64,000 nt of DNA from Arthrobacter sp. Marseille-P9274 (GTDB taxonomy: Bacteria > Actinomycetota > Actinomycetes > Actinomycetales > Micrococcaceae): positions 2,702,033-2,766,032 of the forward strand of contig NZ_CAMPOV010000001.1 of the NCBI RefSeq assembly GCF_946892675.1, written 5' to 3'. This document shows positions 58,669 to 64,000 of the stretch, piece after piece. Numbering within the stretch: the stretch's first letter is position 1; the number at the start of each line of letters is the position of its first letter. The translations under genes and the position numbers were made by a program. The notes beneath the pieces are model-generated. The model had not been told where the DNA came from. It saw only the letters and a list, made by a program, of their open reading frames with translations, and made no database searches.

Positions 58669-58866
58669 CGCACGGGCCAGTACCGCGGGGCCGTCCCCGT
58701 TGGCGAGGATGCCGACGACGCCGGTGCCTCCTATGCGCTGGACGTCGTAGCCGAAGCCGGCGAGCCTGGCCTGGACCAGCTGCGCGGTTCGGTGTTCGGC
58801 CAGGCTGAGTTCCGGATTACGGTGGAGGTCCTGGTAGAGCTCGCGCTGAACGAATTCACCGCCCTT
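58669..58866 (-). pseudogene. Remnant of an M20-type amidohydrolase/peptidase
   Basis: The minus strand encodes ELYQDLHRNPELSLAEHRTA, then VQARLAGFGYDVQRIGGTGVVGILANGDGPAVLARA. This is the N-terminal signature of hippurate/amino-acid amidohydrolases (M20D). No start codon precedes it, homology stops where the metal-binding DMDALP would be expected, and the remaining bases to 58539 read as unrelated sequence. It is therefore a deleted gene fragment in the 408-bp gap between the HD gene and groEL. Confidence 0.7.
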
Positions 58867-58876
58867 AACGCCGCAA

Positions 58877-58905
58877 GGTGCGGCCCCCGTTACGGGAACC
58901 GCACC
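58877..58905 (-). terminator. Terminator of groEL
   Basis: GGTGCGG (58877-58883) pairs with CCGCACC (58899-58905), with a further inner stem CCCG/CGGG, 42 bp beyond the groEL stop on the minus strand. Confidence 0.65.
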
Positions 58906-58946
58906 TCGCAGATTTGGCGCGCTGTCAGCAGGACAGGCAGGTGAGG

Positions 58947-60710
<1,764 letters not shown>

Positions 60711-60759
60711 TCACCACAGTGGCTTAGGAATTTCACTCTCTCCCGCCGAACCGGCCGCG

Positions 60760-60786
60760 TTAGCAGTCGGCCTGCGAGAGTGCCAA
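60760..60786 (-). promoter_or_regulatory. CIRCE element 2 (HrcA operator)
   Basis: TTAGCAGTC-N9-GAGTGCCAA differs from the CIRCE consensus TTAGCACTC-N9-GAGTGCTAA at one base in each arm. It is downstream of the groEL -10. Confidence 0.85.
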
Positions 60787-60791
60787 CTCCA

Positions 60792-60821
60792 TAATTAGCA
60801 CTCAGCCCGGTCGAGTGCAAG
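60792..60821 (-). promoter_or_regulatory. groEL promoter overlapped by CIRCE element 1
   Basis: On the minus strand TTGCAC (60815-60820), a 17-bp spacer and TAATTA (60792-60797) form the promoter. TTAGCACTC-N9-GAGTGCAAG (60795-60821) is a CIRCE site covering it. Two tandem CIRCE sites indicate tight heat-shock repression by HrcA. Confidence 0.85.
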
Positions 60822-60977
60822 CCGTCACGGCGCCGGAAGCCCGGTCTTCGCTGGACGCGGAAAATCTTCGCCGGAACCCCGACCCCAGGATCAGGGTGGC
60901 CCCCGATGGCTTGGCATCCGACGGGCCCGTAGATTGGTATTGGAGCACCAGTGAACCCCGAGTGAAGGACCGTCGAA

Positions 60978-61523
60978 ATGTCGGAGAATCCGAGCAGGCA
61001 AGACCAACCGGACGAGAATCCCACTGAGCCTCTGGCCGGCGCCGGCACCAATCCCACCCGGCCGCTGGGCGGGCCGCAGGAACACGGCCGGACACCATCC
61101 CAACCGCAGGAGCCCGGCTTGCCCGGTTACGGGCAGGCCCAGCACGGCCAAGATCCGGACCAACAACCCTATCCGCAGGCACCGGCGGGCGGCCCCTACC
61201 AGCAGCCTTACGGCCAGCAGCCGTACACCCAGCCCGCCTACGGCCAGCAGCCATACGGGCAACAGCCCTACGGCCAGCCGTATTACGGAGGCTACCCCGA
61301 GCAGAAGTCGCGGCTCGTCGCGGGACTCCTAGGCGTCCTGCTAGGCGGCCTCGGCATCCACCGCTTCTACTTGGGCTACGTCGGCCTGGGCATCGCCCAG
61401 ATCGCCGTGACCCTGGTGACCTTCGGCTTCGGTGCCATCTGGGGCTTTATCGAAGGCATCATGATTCTCGTCGGCGCCGAGATGTTCCGCCGCGACGCCA
61501 AGGGCGTGCCGCTCAAGGAGTAG
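60978..61523 (+). CDS. TM2-domain membrane protein with QPYGQ repeats
   Basis: A 181-residue protein. Residues 1-105 are hydrophilic and Pro/Gln/Gly-rich, with repeated QQPYGQ units near 75-100. Residues about 110-170 are a TM2 domain: KSRLVAGLLGVLLGGLGIHRFYLGYVGLGIAQI and a second helix before GFIEGIMILVG. TM2 proteins are common in Actinobacteria and have no firm biochemical role. ATG 60978 follows GAAGGACC. It ends at a bidirectional terminator shared with cspA. Confidence 0.88.
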   Translation: MSENPSRQDQPDENPTEPLAGAGTNPTRPLGGPQEHGRTPSQPQEPGLPGYGQAQHGQDPDQQPYPQAPAGGPYQQPYGQQPYTQPAYGQQPYGQQPYGQPYYGGYPEQKSRLVAGLLGVLLGGLGIHRFYLGYVGLGIAQIAVTLVTFGFGAIWGFIEGIMILVGAEMFRRDAKGVPLKE

Positions 61524-61563
61524 GACGGCTCCCGGCGCAGCGGCCGGGCTAACCGCTTTGACG

Positions 61564-61612
61564 ACGACGGCGGCGGGCGAGGTCCTCACGAAACCTCACC
61601 CGCCGCCGTCGT
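61564..61612. terminator. Bidirectional terminator between TM2 gene and cspA
   Basis: ACGACGGCGGCGGG (61564-61577) pairs with CCCGCCGCCGTCGT (61599-61612), with inner GAGGT/ACCTC pairs. The GACGGCGG core and GTAC flank recur in other terminators here. Confidence 0.8.
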
Positions 61613-61622
61613 ACTTAACCAT

Positions 61623-61829
61623 TCAGGCAGAGACCTTCACGTCTTCGGCCTGCGGCCCCTTTTGGCCTTCCCCGATCTCAAATTCGACGCGCTGGCCCTC
61701 CTCGAGGGATCGGTAGCCGTCCATCAGGATGGCCGACCAGTGCACGAATACGTCCGATTTGTTCTCATCGACGGTGATAAAGCCGTAGCCCTTCTCCGCG
61801 TTGAACCATTTGACGGTTCCCAGCGCCAT
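61623..61829 (-). CDS. cspA: Cold-shock protein CspA
   Basis: A 68-residue single cold-shock domain that binds single-stranded nucleic acid. RNP1 KGYGFI and RNP2 VFVHW are intact ([28 protein letters not shown]). ATG 61829 follows ATGGAGAGC. Its leader up to the next gene is about 150 bp, compatible with the long untranslated leader usual for cspA mRNAs. Confidence 0.94.
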   Translation of the reverse strand: MALGTVKWFNAEKGYGFITVDENKSDVFVHWSAILMDGYRSLEEGQRVEFEIGEGQKGPQAEDVKVSA

Positions 61830-61978
61830 GTTGCTCTCCATAGTCAGTAGTTCCCCCTGCAGCCACTGCTCCCGGCAACCAGGTGCGTTTACTCTATCGG
61901 CACCCGGACCGGAATGTGAGGCACGGCACATCGAACGTTATGGAGGTGTAATGATCGGTGGTTTCACGCGCCGACGGG

Positions 61979-62656
61979 CTACTGGAAGCCCGGACCGAGC
62001 ACCACGGTGACGTACAGCGACACTGCGCCCTGGGCCGTCTCGCGCAGGTCGGTGATGCCCAGCAGCTGGCCGACCGCCTCGGCATTGGCCACCTGGCCCG
62101 GGTTGTAGTAGATGACCGAGTTGGGCATCGCCCCGCCCTGCCAGTTGTCCACCATGGCTACGGACCAACCGTCCGCGCTGACGCGCTCGGACACGGTTCC
62201 GCCAAGGCCGGTGACGCCGGCGGCATTAAAGATCAGCAGTGGGTCGGCCCGGTTGACCGTTTCGCCTGCCGCTTCCGCGCTCGGTTCCTCCGAAGGCTCT
62301 TCCGCGGGCTCGTGGGTCGGTTCCTCGGTGGCCTCCTCGGACTCCTTGGCGGCTTCCTCCGTGGGCTTTGCGGTCGGCTTCGCGGCGGCCGCTGCCGTCG
62401 GCTCGGCCGTCTCCATTGCAGCCGCGGGCGACTCCGCCGCGGTAGCGGTCTGCGTGGCGGGCAGGCCGGCCCCGCCCGCCCCCAGCAGCGGGACGACGAA
62501 GAAGGACACCGCGCCCACGGCCAGGGCCAGCACCGAAGCCAGAATGATCAGGCCGAGCCCGCTGCTTTTCTTGACGTCCACGTGCGCACGGTGGACACCC
62601 TGCCGGTCATACGTTTCAGGAACTTGGTCAAACTCGTCCCGGGGATACTTGGTCAT
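61979..62656 (-). CDS. LytR_C-domain membrane protein
   Basis: A 225-residue protein with a cytoplasmic N-terminus of 33 residues and one transmembrane helix at about 34-60 (LGLIILASVLALAVGAVSFFVVPLL). A long Ala/Glu/Pro/Thr-rich spacer follows to about 130. The C-terminal LytR_C domain (DPLLIFNAAGVTGLGGTVSERVSADGWSVAMVDNW; AVSLYVTVVLGPGF) is the extracytoplasmic part found after LytR-CpsA-Psr enzymes, here without the catalytic domain. It is probably part of cell-envelope biogenesis. It lies 45 bp downstream of the DUF3263 gene. Confidence 0.87.
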   Translation of the reverse strand: MTKYPRDEFDQVPETYDRQGVHRAHVDVKKSSGLGLIILASVLALAVGAVSFFVVPLLGAGGAGLPATQTATAAESPAAAMETAEPTAAAAAKPTAKPTEEAAKESEEATEEPTHEPAEEPSEEPSAEAAGETVNRADPLLIFNAAGVTGLGGTVSERVSADGWSVAMVDNWQGGAMPNSVIYYNPGQVANAEAVGQLLGITDLRETAQGAVSLYVTVVLGPGFQ

Positions 62657-62701
62657 CGCTGAAGAGTGCGTCCTTGTCAGTGGATGTCCGGAGGATCCGG
62701 A

Positions 62702-63010
62702 TCAGGCGTTGGTGCCCAGCCGGCGGGCCGTGCGGGCACGCTGCCGGGACGTACGTAGTCTACGCAATCTCTTGACCAGCATCGGATCGTGGGCCAGCGC
62801 TTCCTCGGTATCGATGAGCGCGTTGAGGATCTGGTAGTAGTGCGTTGCGGAGAGATCGAACAGCTCGCGGACCGCCTGTTCCTTGGCGCCGGAGTACTTC
62901 CACCACTGCCGTTCCAAGGCCAGCATCTTCTGGTCCCGTTCACTCAGCGGGCTCGCCTCATCAACTTCGGCGTCGAGGGAGAAGGCGCTGGCTTCGGCGG
63001 GACCGGGCAC
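62702..63010 (-). CDS. DUF3263 family protein (helix-turn-helix)
   Basis: A 102-residue actinobacterial protein. The core is LSERDQKMLALERQWWKYSGAKEQAVRELFDLSATHYYQILNALID, with the highly conserved ERQWW and SATHYYQ blocks and a helix-turn-helix-like pattern. The C-terminus is strongly basic (VKRLRRLRTSRQRARTARRLG), which suggests DNA binding. Its function is unknown. It neighbours the LytR_C gene, probably in one transcript, and diverges from ung. Confidence 0.88.
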   Translation of the reverse strand: MPGPAEASAFSLDAEVDEASPLSERDQKMLALERQWWKYSGAKEQAVRELFDLSATHYYQILNALIDTEEALAHDPMLVKRLRRLRTSRQRARTARRLGTNA

Positions 63011-63159
63011 GAGGTACCGTCACTTCCTTTGGTTTGCTGGGGAAACTGTCCTGCCCATTTTAAGGCCGAAGCACAGCCTTGTCATTTACCGGCCCCGGTG
63101 ATCCTGCCGACGCCCGGGCGGGTTCGCGCTTCCGTGCCGGTTCCCGGCACCATAGGGGC

Positions 63160-63930
63160 ATGACTGACGACGACGGCGCCCTGTTTCCGCTTCCGGCCCG
63201 CCCCGGAGCGGGGCCGGCAACCGCTGCTTACCCTTTTGCCGCGCCGGCCGAACTCAGGGACGTCATGCATCCGCAGTGGGCGAAGGCGCTGGCGCCGGCG
63301 GCCGGCACCGTCCATGCACTGGCGGACCAACTGGCGGAGCAGCGGCGCGAGGGACGCGAGATCCTGCCTGCGCCGGCCAACGTCCTGCGGGTCTTCGGAC
63401 AGCCGCTCGACGCGGTGAAGGTGCTCATCGTGGGACAGGATCCGTACCCGACACCGGGCCACCCGATCGGCCTCTCCTTCGCGGTCGACGGCAGGGTGCG
63501 GCCGCTGCCCCGCAGCCTGGCCAACATCTACAGAGAGCTCCAGTCGGACCTCGGCATTCCGCCGGCGCCGCATGGCGACCTGAGCGCCTGGGCGGCCCAG
63601 GGCGTGCTCCTGCTGAACCGCGTGCTCACCGTGGAGGCGGGCAAGGCCGGAAGCCACCGGCGCAAGGGCTGGGAGCAACTGACCGAGCTGGCGGTCCGCG
63701 CCCTCGCGGCCCGCGGCCGTCCGCTGGTAGCTGTGCTCTGGGGCCGCGACGCCCAGGGCCTCGCGCCGCTGCTGGGCAGTGTGCCCAAGGTCGAATCCGC
63801 GCACCCCAGCCCGCTGTCCGCAGCGCGCGGCTTCTTCGGCTCGCGCCCCTTCAGCCGGGTCAACGAGCTGCTGGCCTCGCAGGGCGCGGCGCCGGTCGAC
63901 TGGCGCCTGCCCGCCAGCCCCGGTCGGTAA
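63160..63930 (+). CDS. ung: Uracil-DNA glycosylase, family 1
   Basis: Removes uracil from DNA in base-excision repair. The 256-residue protein has the water-activating D94 in [17 protein letters not shown] and the catalytic loop H215-P-S-P-L-S in [21 protein letters not shown]. It also has [10 protein letters not shown] and [13 protein letters not shown] 63160 follows AGGGGC; the upstream in-frame start would add residues unlike the family. About 30 extra N-terminal residues precede the usual WAKAL region. Confidence 0.96.
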   Translation: MTDDDGALFPLPARPGAGPATAAYPFAAPAELRDVMHPQWAKALAPAAGTVHALADQLAEQRREGREILPAPANVLRVFGQPLDAVKVLIVGQDPYPTPGHPIGLSFAVDGRVRPLPRSLANIYRELQSDLGIPPAPHGDLSAWAAQGVLLLNRVLTVEAGKAGSHRRKGWEQLTELAVRALAARGRPLVAVLWGRDAQGLAPLLGSVPKVESAHPSPLSAARGFFGSRPFSRVNELLASQGAAPVDWRLPASPGR

Positions 63931-63959
63931 CTCCGATTGGGCGCAGGCGGCTTACTGGG

Positions 63960-64000
63960 TTAGGTTGGCCTAAGTATCAAGGAAGCCAGGAGCAGTCGAT
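63960..64000 (+). promoter_or_regulatory. DtxR/IdeR-like iron box before a gene starting at the window edge
   Basis: TTAGGTTGGCCTAA (63960-63973) matches 12 of the first 14 positions of the DtxR consensus TTAGGTTAGGCTAACCTAA. It is followed by AGGAAGCCAGGAG and then AT as the last two bases, probably the first two bases of an ATG at 63999. The next gene is likely iron-regulated, for example siderophore or iron uptake. Confidence 0.55.

Noticed and set aside
58579..58944. 121-residue plus-strand open frame in the gap before groEL
   Set aside because: It runs through the groEL terminator hairpin and lies antisense to a readable M20 amidohydrolase remnant.

Overview
The window is high-GC actinobacterial DNA, most likely from an Arthrobacter-type member of the Micrococcaceae. 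The evidence is a mycothiol-dependent formaldehyde dehydrogenase gene, a DtxR/IdeR iron regulator, groEL under two CIRCE operators, a WXG100 protein, a bacterial XPB helicase, and a dimethylglycine oxidase that closely resembles the Arthrobacter globiformis enzyme as I remember it.

From 1 to 25 kb lies an accessory catabolic island for N-methylated compounds. It holds the start of glyA (left edge) divergent from a GntR regulator; two paralogous NCS1 permeases; an MHS-type transporter followed by creatininase; creatinase; an IclR regulator; a yeast-FCY1-type deaminase with a PucR regulator; a cupin and a second IclR regulator. A glycine-betaine module follows: FAD reductase, Rieske oxygenase and mycothiol formaldehyde dehydrogenase on the minus strand; Rieske ferredoxin, BCCT transporter and dimethylglycine oxidase on the plus strand. 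Then come a glutathione-independent formaldehyde dehydrogenase, an aquaporin-family channel and a zinc alcohol dehydrogenase. The inferred flow is creatinine to creatine to sarcosine plus urea, and betaine to dimethylglycine to sarcosine. Released C1 units go to formaldehyde or methylene-THF, and glycine goes to serine through GlyA. No sarcosine oxidase is present; it may lie just left of glyA. Three promoters of the island share a TTGACAGTGA -35 region and a downstream CAAC/GTTG dyad, which suggests common control by an IclR-type regulator.

From 25 to 42 kb are mostly household genes: sucCD, an MscS-type channel, pcrA/uvrD, tRNA-Arg(CCT), a ROK regulator, an ABC exporter, and a compact molybdenum-enzyme operon (HNH protein, mobA, DUF6457, moeA, fdhD, YdeP-like oxidoreductase).

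From 42 to 64 kb are two cell-wall hydrolase genes, each behind a ydaO-type (c-di-AMP) riboswitch; ideR; serC; an MFS gene; a DUF3027/cold-shock pair; an XPB helicase with its partner; a two-component system; WXG100; an RNase HI fusion; a DUF4031-HD fusion; an M20 peptidase remnant; groEL; a TM2 protein; cspA; a LytR_C protein; a DUF3263 protein; and ung. The window ends at an IdeR-like iron box and the probable first bases of another gene. I see no insertion sequence, prophage, CRISPR array or rRNA. Many very long open frames opposite real genes are GC-bias shadows and were left out.
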